Assembly: GCF_005222815.1 (NCBI RefSeq)
Contig: NZ_STGB01000001.1
Span: 1,302,001 to 1,366,000, forward strand
Source of the DNA: Roseomonas sp. AR75
Lineage (GTDB): Bacteria > Pseudomonadota > Alphaproteobacteria > Acetobacterales > Acetobacteraceae
Direction of reading: 5' to 3'
Length of the DNA: 64,000 bases
Shown: one piece after another, positions 1 to 8,728 of the stretch
Numbering within the stretch: position 1 is the first letter of the stretch
Layout: each line of letters begins with the position of its first letter
The notes under the pieces: generated by a model
Told to the model about the DNA's origin: nothing
What the model saw: only the letters and a program-made list of their open reading frames with translations
The model's database searches: none
Program-made: the position numbers and the translations under genes

Positions 1-19
1 GGCACGCCTTTCCCCTCGC

Positions 20-1105
20 TCAGGCCGCCTTGAACCGGCCCCAGGCCTCGATCCAGCGATCCATGGCCGCCGGGAAGGCGTAGCGGTGCAGCGGAATGCC
101 GCGCTTCTCCACGTCGTATCCGAGCCGCGCCTGGTCCGCGGCGGAGAAGCTGGCCGCGACATTGGCATTCGTCACGGGATACTGCGTCTCCTCGCCGAGC
201 TGCTTGCCGAATTCGTCGGACAGCGCGGCGTTGATCGCGGCATGGGCGAGATCGACGTTGCGGGATTCGCGCGGAATGAAGGCCGAGTGGGTGAAGACCA
301 GCAGCCCCTCGCTCGGCCAGTTGTTGGTCACGTTGCGCCCCTGCGCCTGCAGCGCCGCGCGCATCGGGATCCAGCCGAAGACGGCATCGACCTCGCGCGA
401 GGAGATCAGATTCACCGCCTCGGCGAAGCTGCCCCAGATGGTGCGAAAGTTGCGCTTCTTGGAAATGAGGAACTGCGTCACGCGGTTGAGATCCGCCTGC
501 GACATCGTCTCCGGCGAGCGGATGCCGAGATGCAGCGCCGTCAGGCAGATGGACTGATAGGGATCGTCGCGCAGCGCCACGCGACCGGCATACTTGTCCG
601 CGAACAGCACGCCCCAGGACTGGGTCAGCGGGTCGTTCTCCGGGATCCGGTCGCGGTCATAGACCACGCTGTCGTAGCCCCACACCACCGGGAGCATGAA
701 GGTGTTGTCGCCACGCTTCGTGATCTCCGACTGGAACAGCGGCGAGATCTTCGCGGCGTTCGGGATCTTCGAGAGATCGAGCGGGCGCGCCAGTTCCTGG
801 CCCGCGCGCTCGCGCAGCACCGGCGCCTGGATGAAGCCCGTGGTGGAGAACATCATGTCGTATCGGCTGGTGCCGCCCGGCGCCATCAGCTTCGCCGCGG
901 TGTCGGTCGGCGAGACATAGGGCAGGTTCTCGACGCGGGCATTGATCTGCCGCTCGAGGATGGCGCGCGCGCCGTTCGGCAGGAACGGCCCGGGCATCAC
1001 CGCGACCAGGCGACGGTCCTGCGCCGCGGCCGGATTGGCGGCCGCCAGCGCCGCCCCGCCGGCGAGGCCAAGGGCGGCGCGCCGCCCGATTGCATGTCCT
1101 GTCAT
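20..1105 (-). CDS. Polyamine-type ABC transporter substrate-binding protein
   Basis: Periplasmic solute receptor of an ABC importer, PotD/SBP type. The N-terminus has a twin-arginine-like stretch (GRRAALGLAGG) followed by an Ala-rich segment ending in AAAQ, so export by Tat or Sec is expected. The mature part looks like the two-lobed iron/polyamine-binding class. I start at the ATG at 1105, which has a GAGGAGG site about 5 bases upstream; a GTG two codons earlier sits directly on that site. It is the last gene visible in an operon with two permeases and hyuAB. An ATPase gene is not seen and may lie beyond position 1. The ligand cannot be read from the sequence. Confidence 0.9.
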   Translation of the reverse strand: MTGHAIGRRAALGLAGGAALAAANPAAAQDRRLVAVMPGPFLPNGARAILERQINARVENLPYVSPTDTAAKLMAPGGTSRYDMMFSTTGFIQAPVLRERAGQELARPLDLSKIPNAAKISPLFQSEITKRGDNTFMLPVVWGYDSVVYDRDRIPENDPLTQSWGVLFADKYAGRVALRDDPYQSICLTALHLGIRSPETMSQADLNRVTQFLISKKRNFRTIWGSFAEAVNLISSREVDAVFGWIPMRAALQAQGRNVTNNWPSEGLLVFTHSAFIPRESRNVDLAHAAINAALSDEFGKQLGEETQYPVTNANVAASFSAADQARLGYDVEKRGIPLHRYAFPAAMDRWIEAWGRFKAA

Positions 1106-1133
1106 GGTCACCTCCTCTGTTGGTCCGTTGCAC

Positions 1134-1946
1134 TCACGTGGCGCGGTCGGCGCGGCGGCCGATCGCGAAGGCGGCCAGCGACAGCGCCGTGGAGACCAGG
1201 ATGATCACCACCGCCATCGCCGGCAGGTAGGGCGCGATCTCATCCACCACCAGCAGCCAGAACAGCACGGGTATGGTGCGATCATGACCGCTGACGAAGA
1301 CGGTGCGGATGAACTCGTCGAAGGAGAGGGTGAAGGCGAACAGCGCCGTCGCCACCACGGCGGGCATCAGGATCGGCCACACCACGTGGCGGAACACCTG
1401 CATCGGCGTCGCGCCGAGATCCATCGCCGCTTCCTCCAGCGCGCGGTCGAAGCCGTGGACGCGGGGATAGAGCGTGAGGAAGGCGAAGGGCAGCACGTAG
1501 TTCACATGCGCCACCAGCACCGTGGTCCAGAGATCCGACCGAACTTCCATGTAGCCGAAGAAGATCAGCAGCACGATGCCGCCGACGATCCCCGGCAGCA
1601 GCACCGGCAGCAGGATCAGGTTCAGCACCAGCGATTGTCCGCGCACGCCGTGACGGAAGCCGAGCGCCAGCAGCAGCGCCAAGGCGGTGGAGATGGCGGC
1701 CGCCGTCGCGCCCACCGCCATCGAATTGCCGAAGGCGGCCAGCAGGTCCGCGCTGTTCAGCACCTGGCCATACCATTTCGTCGTTGCGCCGGTCAGCGGG
1801 AACCCGGTGGAGGTGCTGTTATTGAAGGACAGCACAACGATCACGACCAGCGGCAGATACAGGAAGCCGAGGAACAGCGTGGTGTAGAGGCCGAGCGCGG
1901 CCCGCCACCACCGGTAGGGGTCACGCGGGCGGGGCGCTGCGCTCAC
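1134..1946 (-). CDS. ABC transporter permease, PotC-like
   Basis: Inner-membrane permease of 270 residues with about six hydrophobic segments. The EAA loop for contact with the ATPase is present (EEAAMDLGATPMQVFRHVVW). It starts at a GTG whose last two bases begin the stop codon of the upstream permease (GTGA overlap), which indicates translational coupling. A much longer reading frame continues upstream in this frame through the neighbouring genes, but only this part has permease character. It pairs with the preceding permease and the following binding protein to form a polyamine/opine-type importer. The substrate is unknown; linkage to hyuAB suggests a cyclic amide, amino acid derivative or related compound. 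Confidence 0.9.
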   Translation of the reverse strand: MSAAPRPRDPYRWWRAALGLYTTLFLGFLYLPLVVIVVLSFNNSTSTGFPLTGATTKWYGQVLNSADLLAAFGNSMAVGATAAAISTALALLLALGFRHGVRGQSLVLNLILLPVLLPGIVGGIVLLIFFGYMEVRSDLWTTVLVAHVNYVLPFAFLTLYPRVHGFDRALEEAAMDLGATPMQVFRHVVWPILMPAVVATALFAFTLSFDEFIRTVFVSGHDRTIPVLFWLLVVDEIAPYLPAMAVVIILVSTALSLAAFAIGRRADRAT

Positions 1947-2839
1947 TTCCTGCCCCCCGTGAAGACCTCGGCGACGCCGATCCAGCGCCCCGCGACAAGC
2001 AGCAGCGCACCCACGATGCCCACTAGCGTAACGGACAGCGCCGCGCCCATCGCCCAGTTGTTGTTCGACAGGAACTGCGAGGCGATCATGTTGCCGAGCA
2101 TGATGCCGGAGGTGCCGCCCAGCAGCCGCGGCGTGACATAGGCGGACACGGCCAGCAGGAACACCATGATGCAACCGGAGAGCACGCCCGGCCAGGACAG
2201 CGGCAGCACGACATGGCGGAAGGTCTGCCAGGGCCGCGCGCCGAGATCGGCCGAAGCTTCCAGCAGCTTCGGGTCGATGCGGCCCAGCGCCAGGTAGATC
2301 GGCAGCGTCATGAACAGCGTGTAGACGTAGACGAGGCCAACATAGACCGCGCCCTCGTTGTACAGCAGCCACTCCACCGGCGCGTCCACGATGCCGAGCG
2401 ACAGCAGCGCCTGGTTGATCAGCCCGTTCCGGCCGAGGATGGGCAGCCAGACGAAGGTGCGGACCACATAGCTGATCCAGAACGGCACGAAGACCGCCAC
2501 CAGCCAGATCGCCTTCCACACGCCGCGCCGCGTCGCCAGGAACCAGGCGAGCGGATAGGACACCACCAGCGAGAGCAGCGTTGCCAGCGCGGCCATGCGC
2601 AGCGTCTTGACGATCAGGTCGAGGTAGAGCGGCTCCTCGATGATGCGGGCATAGCTGTCGAGGACGAAATCCGGCGTCGTGCCGAAGATCGAGGATCGCC
2701 AGAAGGAAACGGCGATCATGAACAGGACGGGCGCCAGGCCGAACACCACAAGCCAGGCGACGCCGGGCAGCATGAGCCAGAAGGGCCGGCCGATCGGGCG
2801 GACCCCCGGAAAGGCACGGGGCTGGCGTTGCGCCGCCAC
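1943..2839 (-). CDS. ABC transporter permease, PotB-like
   Basis: Inner-membrane permease of 298 residues, with a first hydrophobic segment near residues 22-45 and an EAA loop in the last third (EASADLGARPWQTFRHVVLP). It starts at a GTG at 2839, three bases after the hyuB stop codon, and overlaps the next permease by four bases. This is the first of the two membrane subunits of the importer encoded with hyuAB. PotB/PotH-type permeases normally work as a heterodimer with a PotC/PotI-type partner, which is the next gene. Confidence 0.9.
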   Translation of the reverse strand: MAAQRQPRAFPGVRPIGRPFWLMLPGVAWLVVFGLAPVLFMIAVSFWRSSIFGTTPDFVLDSYARIIEEPLYLDLIVKTLRMAALATLLSLVVSYPLAWFLATRRGVWKAIWLVAVFVPFWISYVVRTFVWLPILGRNGLINQALLSLGIVDAPVEWLLYNEGAVYVGLVYVYTLFMTLPIYLALGRIDPKLLEASADLGARPWQTFRHVVLPLSWPGVLSGCIMVFLLAVSAYVTPRLLGGTSGIMLGNMIASQFLSNNNWAMGAALSVTLVGIVGALLLVAGRWIGVAEVFTGGRK

Positions 2840-2842
2840 GCC

Positions 2843-4576
2843 TCAGGCACCCTGCCGCAACGCGCGCAGCGCCTGCGTCGCCGCCACGTCCACGGCGACG
2901 CCCGCGCCATCCAGCACCACGCCGTAGTCCTGGCGCGCGGCCTCCGCGCTCACCTTCCCTTCCCGCACATCGGCCAGCACCGCTTCGGGATCGCGCGCCA
3001 GAGGATCGCCGTAGCCGCCGCCGCCGCCCAGCGTGAAGCGCAGCCTGTCGCCGGGATGGAGACGACGATAGATGCCGTGTTCCGCCGGCTCTCCGTTCAC
3101 CCACAGGCCGCCGCCGCGGCCCGCGCGGCCGCCGGCGCGCCCGCCGATCGGGAAGCTGCCGCCTTCCGTACGGCCGTTGAGGCGCACGGAGCTTTCGACA
3201 TAGCCGCCGACGAGGTCGGCCTGCAGCACCTCGAACTCCACCTCCTGCCCGGGGCCGCCGCGGAAGCGGCCGGGGCCGGGGCTGTCGGTGACGAATTCCT
3301 TGCGGCGATAGACGATGGGCGCCTCGCGTTCCGTCACCTCGATGGGGATGTTCGCCGTGTTGTTCGGGAAGCACAGCGTCGGCCAGCCATCCTGGCGCAC
3401 GCTGCCGCCGAAGCCGCCCGAGTGCTGCGAGATCGCCAGGAAGCTGCCGCCCTCCCGCCGGCGGCCATGCAGGTACATCTCGTTCGCCGGGCAGCCCCCA
3501 TTGCCGCCCAGCACCGCGTCCGGCAGCACCTGTTCCAGCGCGCCGTAGATCACCTCCGGCAGCAGGTGGGAGATCATCGTGCGCCCCCAGGTGGAGGCCG
3601 GCGGGCGGCAATTCACCGCGCAGCCTTCGGGGGCGCGGATGGTGATGGCGCGCATGCAGCCATCGTTGTTCGGCACCTCGGGATCCAGCGCCAGCTTGAT
3701 GGGATAGGCGCTGTAGCTGCGCGTCATGTTGAGGGTGCAGTTCACCGCCGCGCGCACCTCGCCCGATGTCCCGGCGAAGTCGATGATGACCTGGTCTTCG
3801 GCAATGGTGAGCGCGGCATGGATGCGCACCTGCTCGCCGGTCACCGGCAGCGGCGGCAGCAGCACCTCGCTGCGCCAGGTGCCCTTGGGCAGCTTCGCGA
3901 TCTTCGCCCGCAGGCTGCGCTCGCTGCGCGCGGTGATCTCCGCGCCGAGCTCGCCGAGGTCGTGAAGGCCCGTCTCCTCCAGCATGGCGACGAGGCCGCG
4001 CGTGCAGACATTGTTGGCGACGAGCTGCGCGCGGAGGTCGCCCAGCACCTTCTCCGGCACGCGGATATTGGCGCGGATGAACTGGAACACCGCTTCGTTC
4101 AGCCGGCCGGCGTCGTAGAGCTTCATGATGGGGATCTTCAGCCCCTCCTCGTACATGTCCTTCGATTCCAGCGTGGACATGCGCCCGCCCATGTCGAGGT
4201 GATGGACGATGCAGAGGGTGAAGCCCACCAGCTTCCCGTTGTGGAAGATCGGTGAAGCCACGGAGATGTCGATCAGGTGGCCGCTGGCCACCCAGGGATC
4301 GTTGGTGATGATGACGTCGCCGGGCTGCAGCGTGTCGGCGGGAAAGGCCCTGACGAAGTTGCGCATCACCTCCGGCACGATGCCGAGGAAGCCGGCGGTC
4401 GTGACGGTGGAATGCGCCAGCATGTCGGCGCGGGCATCGAACACCGCGCAGCAGAAATCGTGGTATTCCTTGACGGAGGGCGTGTAGGCGGTGCGGATCA
4501 GACCCTGCGCGGCCTCGTCCACGATGGCGACGAGGCGGTTCCACAGCACCTGCACGGTCACGGCATCGAGGCGCAT
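2843..4576 (-). CDS. hyuB: Hydantoinase B / oxoprolinase family protein
   Basis: Beta-type subunit of an ATP-dependent hydantoinase, oxoprolinase or acetone/acetophenone-carboxylase-like enzyme, 577 residues. The N-terminal pattern WNRLVAIVDEAAQGLIRTAY and the DFCCAVFDARADMLAH stretch are typical of HyuB. The C-terminal region is rich in Gly, as is usual (LGGGGGYGDP). It begins at an ATG three bases after the hyuA stop and is followed three bases later by the ABC permease, so all are one transcription unit. Members of this family act on hydantoins, 5-oxoproline or aromatic ketones; the family cannot be assigned to one substrate from sequence alone. The transporter linkage favours an imported nitrogen compound. 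Confidence 0.9.
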   Translation of the reverse strand: MRLDAVTVQVLWNRLVAIVDEAAQGLIRTAYTPSVKEYHDFCCAVFDARADMLAHSTVTTAGFLGIVPEVMRNFVRAFPADTLQPGDVIITNDPWVASGHLIDISVASPIFHNGKLVGFTLCIVHHLDMGGRMSTLESKDMYEEGLKIPIMKLYDAGRLNEAVFQFIRANIRVPEKVLGDLRAQLVANNVCTRGLVAMLEETGLHDLGELGAEITARSERSLRAKIAKLPKGTWRSEVLLPPLPVTGEQVRIHAALTIAEDQVIIDFAGTSGEVRAAVNCTLNMTRSYSAYPIKLALDPEVPNNDGCMRAITIRAPEGCAVNCRPPASTWGRTMISHLLPEVIYGALEQVLPDAVLGGNGGCPANEMYLHGRRREGGSFLAISQHSGGFGGSVRQDGWPTLCFPNNTANIPIEVTEREAPIVYRRKEFVTDSPGPGRFRGGPGQEVEFEVLQADLVGGYVESSVRLNGRTEGGSFPIGGRAGGRAGRGGGLWVNGEPAEHGIYRRLHPGDRLRFTLGGGGGYGDPLARDPEAVLADVREGKVSAEAARQDYGVVLDGAGVAVDVAATQALRALRQGA

Positions 4577-4579
4577 GGG

Positions 4580-6655
4580 TCAGCCCTCTCCCTTCGTCGC
4601 AAGCTCGACGATCAGCGCGCCGGATTCGTGCACGTGCAGCAGGTCGCCACGGCCGATGATGGTGGTGGATTCGCGCTCCTCCACGATGGCGGGGCCGGTG
4701 ATGCGCTGCTGCAGCGTCAGCGTCTCCCGCAGATAGACCGGCGTCGCCTCGAAGCGCTCCGCATCGTGCTGCCAGGCGAGGCGCTTGCCGATCGGCGCCG
4801 CCGGCGCGCCTTCGCGCGGGGCGGGCAGCGCGGGTGGCGGCTGCGGCTGCCGCGCCTCCACGCGCAACGCGGCGATCTCGATGGGATTGTCGTCGTCCAC
4901 CTTGCCGTAGAGCGCCTCGTAGGCGGCAAGGAAGCCGGCGGTGAGGCGATCCGGCAGGCTGCCATCCACGGCACCGACGATCGGGATCTCCAGGGCGTGG
5001 TCCTGGCCATGGTAGCGCAGGTCGGCGCTGCGGCGGATCTCCGGCGCCGCGTCGGGCGGCAGCAGCGCGACCGCTTCCGCCGCCAGCGCCTCCAACTCCG
5101 CCGCGACCGTCGCCACGTCCAGGGTCGCCACGCGTCGGTTCAGCGGCCGGCTGCGCTCGAAGGCGATGGGCGCGGCGAGCAGGCCAAGGGAGGACATGAC
5201 ACCGGCCAGCGGCGGCACGATGACATGCCGGCAGCCCAGCCGCCGGGCGAGACCGACCGCATGCACAGGTCCCGCGCCACCGGTCACCACCAGCGCCAGC
5301 GCCGAGGCCGACTTGCCCTTGTCCGCGACATAGACGCGGCCCGCGGCGGCCATCGTCTCGTTCACGATGGCATGGATGCCGGCCGCGGCCCGCGCGGCGT
5401 CAAGGCCGGCCGGCCCCGCCACGCGCGTGGCGATCGCGGCCTCCGCACGGCTGCGATCCAGCTTCATCGCGCCGCCCAGGAAGAAGTCGGGGTTCAGATA
5501 GCCGAGCGCGAGATCCGCATCGGTGACCGTCGGCGCTTCGCCACCAAGTCCGTAGCAGGCCGGCGCCGGATCGGACCCCGCGCTCTCCGGCCCGACGCGG
5601 ATCAGCCCGAGATCATCCACCCGCGCGATCGAGCCGCCGCCGGCGCCGATCTCCAGCAGGTCATAGACCGGCACGGCCACCGGCATGCCGCTGCCGGCCT
5701 TGAATCGGTGCACGCGGTCCACCTCGAAATGCCTTGTGCGCGCCGCGCGGCCTTGCTCCACCAGGCAGAGCTTCGCCGTGGTGCCGCCCATGTCAAAGGC
5801 AAGCAGGGCGGAGAGGCCGAGCCGCCCGCCGAAATGGATCGCCGCCTCCACCCCCGCGGCGGGTCCGCTTTCCACGATCTGCACGGGAAAGCGCTTCGCC
5901 GTCTCCGCCGTCGCGGTGCCGCCATTCGACAGCATCACGAACAGCGGGCGCGTATAGCCGCGCTCCGCCAGCCCGGCCTGCAGGCGGTCGAGGTAGGTGG
6001 CGGTCAGCCGCTTCACATAGGCATCCACCACGGTGGTGGAGCTGCGTTCGTATTCCTTCGGTTCCGGGTGCACCTCGTGCGAGAGCGAAAGCTCCACGCC
6101 AGGCAGTTCCTCCCGCAGGATCTCCGCGATGCGGCGCTCATGCGCGGCATTGGCGTAGGCGTGCAGCAGGCAGACCGCCACGGCCTCCACGCGCGCCGCG
6201 CGGAGCTGCCGTGCGGCGTCGCGCACATCCGCTTCCTCCAGCGGCTCCAGCACGCGGCCATCGGCCAGCACTCGCTCCCTGACGCCCAGCCGCAGGTTCC
6301 GCGGCACGATCGGGTCCGGGTAGCGGATGAACATGTCGAACAGGTCGTAGCGGACTTCGCGCCGCATCTCGATGATGTCGCGGAAGCCGGCGGTGGCAAT
6401 CAGGCCGGTGCGCGCACCGCGGCGCGTCAGGATGGCATTGGTGACCAGCGTCGTGGCGTGAATCACGCCCGCGGCCTTGGCGGCGAATCCGGGGCGCTGC
6501 GCGTCCAGCGCGGCGATGCCGCGGAACACCGCTTCCTCCGGCGCATGCGGCGTGGTCAGCACCTTGGCGGCCAGCACCTCCCCGCCCGCGCCGTCCACCA
6601 GCACGAAGTCGGTAAAGGTGCCGCCGATATCGATGCCGAGCTTGTCGCCTGTCAT
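4580..6655 (-). CDS. hyuA: Hydantoinase A / oxoprolinase family protein
   Basis: ATP-binding subunit partner of HyuB, 691 residues. The phosphate-binding motif DIGGTFTDF lies at residues 9-17, and a second one (FDMGGTTAKLCL) lies near the middle, as in the sugar-kinase-like fold of HyuA and oxoprolinase. The reading frame is open about 380 bases further upstream, but the conserved N-terminus MTGDKLGIDIGGTF fixes the ATG at 6655. It heads the minus-strand operon hyuA-hyuB-permease-permease-binding protein. The known chemistry is ATP-dependent ring opening or carboxylation; whether this one is a hydantoinase or a 5-oxoprolinase is not decided. Confidence 0.92.
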   Translation of the reverse strand: MTGDKLGIDIGGTFTDFVLVDGAGGEVLAAKVLTTPHAPEEAVFRGIAALDAQRPGFAAKAAGVIHATTLVTNAILTRRGARTGLIATAGFRDIIEMRREVRYDLFDMFIRYPDPIVPRNLRLGVRERVLADGRVLEPLEEADVRDAARQLRAARVEAVAVCLLHAYANAAHERRIAEILREELPGVELSLSHEVHPEPKEYERSSTTVVDAYVKRLTATYLDRLQAGLAERGYTRPLFVMLSNGGTATAETAKRFPVQIVESGPAAGVEAAIHFGGRLGLSALLAFDMGGTTAKLCLVEQGRAARTRHFEVDRVHRFKAGSGMPVAVPVYDLLEIGAGGGSIARVDDLGLIRVGPESAGSDPAPACYGLGGEAPTVTDADLALGYLNPDFFLGGAMKLDRSRAEAAIATRVAGPAGLDAARAAAGIHAIVNETMAAAGRVYVADKGKSASALALVVTGGAGPVHAVGLARRLGCRHVIVPPLAGVMSSLGLLAAPIAFERSRPLNRRVATLDVATVAAELEALAAEAVALLPPDAAPEIRRSADLRYHGQDHALEIPIVGAVDGSLPDRLTAGFLAAYEALYGKVDDDNPIEIAALRVEARQPQPPPALPAPREGAPAAPIGKRLAWQHDAERFEATPVYLRETLTLQQRITGPAIVEERESTTIIGRGDLLHVHESGALIVELATKGEG

Positions 6656-6741
6656 GCGGGGGTCATCGCTCCTGGACTGCGGGGCTGGACGCGGACGCGC
6701 GACGATGCAGGATTGCCACGAGCCAACGAAGGAGAGTGCCG

Positions 6742-7710
6742 ATGAGCGTGCTGGTCGTGGGCGGCAGCGGCTTCGTCGGGCTTGCGCTGGTCGAGCATCT
6801 GCTGGCGCGCGGCGATACGGTGATCGCCGCGGACCTGGATCCGCTGCCGCCGCGCGCCGCGCGGGACCTGCCCGCCCTCCCGGGACGGCTGCTGGCTGCG
6901 GAGCGGTTGGACGTGACCGATGCGGCCGCCTACGCCGCGCTGGTCGCACGGCATCGTCCGCGCGCCATCGTCCATCTTGCCGCGATGACGCCGCTGGGCC
7001 GCGTGCCGCCGGCGCTGGCCTGCCGCACGGCACAGGTGAACATCCTCGGCCCGCTGCATGCCGTGGCCGCGGCGGCGGCGCTGCCGGGCTGCTTCCTGGT
7101 CGTCACATCCTCCGGCGCTGTGTTCGGCGGCGCCGGCTTCGACGCGCCGGTGCTGGATGCGAGCATCCGCCCCGATCCCCGCACGCCCTACGGCGTCGCG
7201 AAGTTCGCGGGCGAGCGGATGAGCCTGCTGGCCGCGGCGGAGGGCGATGTGCCCTTCGCGGTCGTCCGGCTCTCTTCGGTCTTCGGACGCTGGGAACGCG
7301 CGACGGGCGCGCGCCCCATCGCCTCCCCGCTGCTGCGCCTGACCGAGCGCGCGCTGGCCGGCCAGGCGGCGGTGCTGGCCGATGACGGTCCGCGCGACTT
7401 CATTTATTCGGTGGACGTTGCGGCCGGGCTGACGAGCCTGGTGGATACGGCCAAGGCCGCGGCGCAGCCGCTGCACCTGGCGCCCGGCACGACGTGGTCG
7501 CTGGCCGATTGGTGCGCGGGCCTCGCGCAGCGCATTCCCGGCTTCGCCTGGAAGCACGACCCGGCCGATCCGCAGGGCGAATCCGCATCCAACGGCCGTG
7601 CGCCGATGGAGACGGAATCGCTCGCCGCGCTGACGGGCTTCCGCGCTGCCTATGATTTGGAGCGCGCGATGGACGACGACCTTGCCTGGCGGCGCGCGGC
7701 GGCAGGCTGA
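6742..7710 (+). CDS. NAD-dependent epimerase/dehydratase family protein (DenD-like)
   Basis: Short-chain dehydrogenase/epimerase of 322 residues, probably cytoplasmic. A Rossmann motif (GGSGFVG) is at the start and the catalytic pair Y150-x3-K154 is in YGVAKF, with a Ser/Thr-rich strand before it (VVTSSGAVFGG). The pattern resembles D-erythronate dehydrogenase (DenD) and related sugar-acid dehydrogenases more than UDP-sugar epimerases, but this is a family-level inference. The ATG at 6742 follows GAAGGAGAG with good spacing; an in-frame GTG two codons earlier is too close. It is divergent from hyuA and has no same-strand partner. A hairpin follows the stop codon. Confidence 0.85.
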   Translation: MSVLVVGGSGFVGLALVEHLLARGDTVIAADLDPLPPRAARDLPALPGRLLAAERLDVTDAAAYAALVARHRPRAIVHLAAMTPLGRVPPALACRTAQVNILGPLHAVAAAAALPGCFLVVTSSGAVFGGAGFDAPVLDASIRPDPRTPYGVAKFAGERMSLLAAAEGDVPFAVVRLSSVFGRWERATGARPIASPLLRLTERALAGQAAVLADDGPRDFIYSVDVAAGLTSLVDTAKAAAQPLHLAPGTTWSLADWCAGLAQRIPGFAWKHDPADPQGESASNGRAPMETESLAALTGFRAAYDLERAMDDDLAWRRAAAG

Positions 7711-7718
7711 TCCGGTGC

Positions 7719-7740
7719 GCGCGGCGGGCATCAGCCGCGC
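7719..7740. terminator. GC-rich stem-loop between convergent genes
   Basis: Seven-base inverted repeat GCGCGGC / GCCGCGC with an eight-base loop, between the converging epimerase gene and the lyase gene; its right arm overlaps the lyase stop codon. There is no T-tract, so it could serve either strand weakly. Confidence 0.4.
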
Positions 7741-8633
7741 CCCTCGATCCAGCGGGCCTCGGCCTCCATCAGCGCCCGCGTGCCGACGGCGCCGTCGCGC
7801 AGCGCCGGTGATGCCAGGCGGTCGGACACTGCGCGCGTGTCGGCATCGCGCAGCATGGTGCGGAAAGTCGCGTCCATTGCCGCGACCGCCGCACGTTGCG
7901 CGTCGCCGGGATAGATGACGACCGCGATGCCGAGGGCGGCCAGGCGCGCGGGCGGCACCGGCAGGCCGGTCGCACTCATGCTGGCATTGAAGAGCTGCGG
8001 CACGCCGGGAAGCGCCGCCTGCGCTGCTTCGAGCGCACGCACATCCTCCAGGCCCTCCACGAAGGCCATGTCGGCGCCCGCGGCGATGTAGGCACGCATG
8101 CGGCCGAGCGCCGCATCAAGCCCTTCCGGCTTGATCGCATCGGTGCGCGCGATGATCAGCGGCCCGCCGCCCATCCCGGACACGGTGTCGCGCGCAGCGC
8201 GCAGGCGCGCGACCATGTCGGCCTGCGGCACCACGGTCACGCCATCGAACAGGCCGCAGCGCTTCGGGAAGGGCTGGTCCTCGACATGCAGCGCGGCCAC
8301 GCCGAGCCGCGCATAGCGGCGCACGGCATGCGCCAGGTTCAGCAGCCCGCCATAGCCGGTATCCGCATCGGCGATCACCGGCACCTTGCCGGCGCCTTCG
8401 ACGATCTCGCCAATGCGCGCTTCCATCTCGGCCAGGCCGATGATGCCGAGATCGGGCTGCCCGGCGGCGCGGGCGATGGCACCGCCGCTGGCGTGCAGCG
8501 CACTGGCACCGGCCTGTACCGCCAGCCTCGCCGACAGCCCGTCCCAGACGCCCGGCGCCAGCACCGGCGAGGTGCCGGCACCCTCTGCCATCAGCGCGCG
8601 CAACCTGTCCGCGGCTGCGAAGCCCATCGGCAC
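7731..8633 (-). CDS. Isocitrate lyase / PEP mutase family lyase
   Basis: TIM-barrel enzyme of 300 residues in the isocitrate lyase/PEP mutase superfamily. It has the metal-binding motif D89-A-D91-TGYGG and the flexible-loop motif KRCG with catalytic-type Cys126. The Cys points to a true C-C lyase of the 2-methylisocitrate or 2,3-dimethylmalate lyase kind rather than a PEP mutase or oxaloacetate decarboxylase, which lack it. The GTG at 8633 has GAAGGAG five bases upstream; an ATG at 8627 is the alternative. It diverges from an IclR regulator with a palindrome between them, and faces an aconitase-type gene pair. Expected role: cleavage of a 2-hydroxy(alkyl)dicarboxylate in the cytoplasm. Confidence 0.9.
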   Translation of the reverse strand: MPMGFAAADRLRALMAEGAGTSPVLAPGVWDGLSARLAVQAGASALHASGGAIARAAGQPDLGIIGLAEMEARIGEIVEGAGKVPVIADADTGYGGLLNLAHAVRRYARLGVAALHVEDQPFPKRCGLFDGVTVVPQADMVARLRAARDTVSGMGGGPLIIARTDAIKPEGLDAALGRMRAYIAAGADMAFVEGLEDVRALEAAQAALPGVPQLFNASMSATGLPVPPARLAALGIAVVIYPGDAQRAAVAAMDATFRTMLRDADTRAVSDRLASPALRDGAVGTRALMEAEARWIEGRG

Positions 8634-8691
8634 GTCCGCTCCTTCTCCCGCCCCGCCCGGCGGCGCGCCCGGGCTTGCCCAGGATCGCGCT

Positions 8692-8707
8692 GTTCGGTAT
8701 GCCGAAC
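8692..8707. promoter_or_regulatory. Putative IclR-family operator
   Basis: Perfect 16-base inverted repeat, GTTCGG-TATG-CCGAAC, in the 95-base gap between the divergent lyase and IclR genes. IclR-family proteins commonly bind short palindromes of this kind next to their own gene. The position suits control of both directions. Confidence 0.6.
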
Positions 8708-8728
8708 GCCGTCCGGAAAACAGACTGC

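Noticed and set aside
1134..4544. Apparent 1136-residue fusion in one frame through hyuB and both permeases
   Set aside because: Only the last 270 residues have permease character; the rest is an out-of-frame reading of hyuB and the first permease. A GTG start at 1946 explains the true gene.
4580..7033. Extended N-terminus of HyuA (817 residues)
   Set aside because: The extra 126 residues are low-complexity and overlap the divergent epimerase gene; the conserved start lies at 6655.
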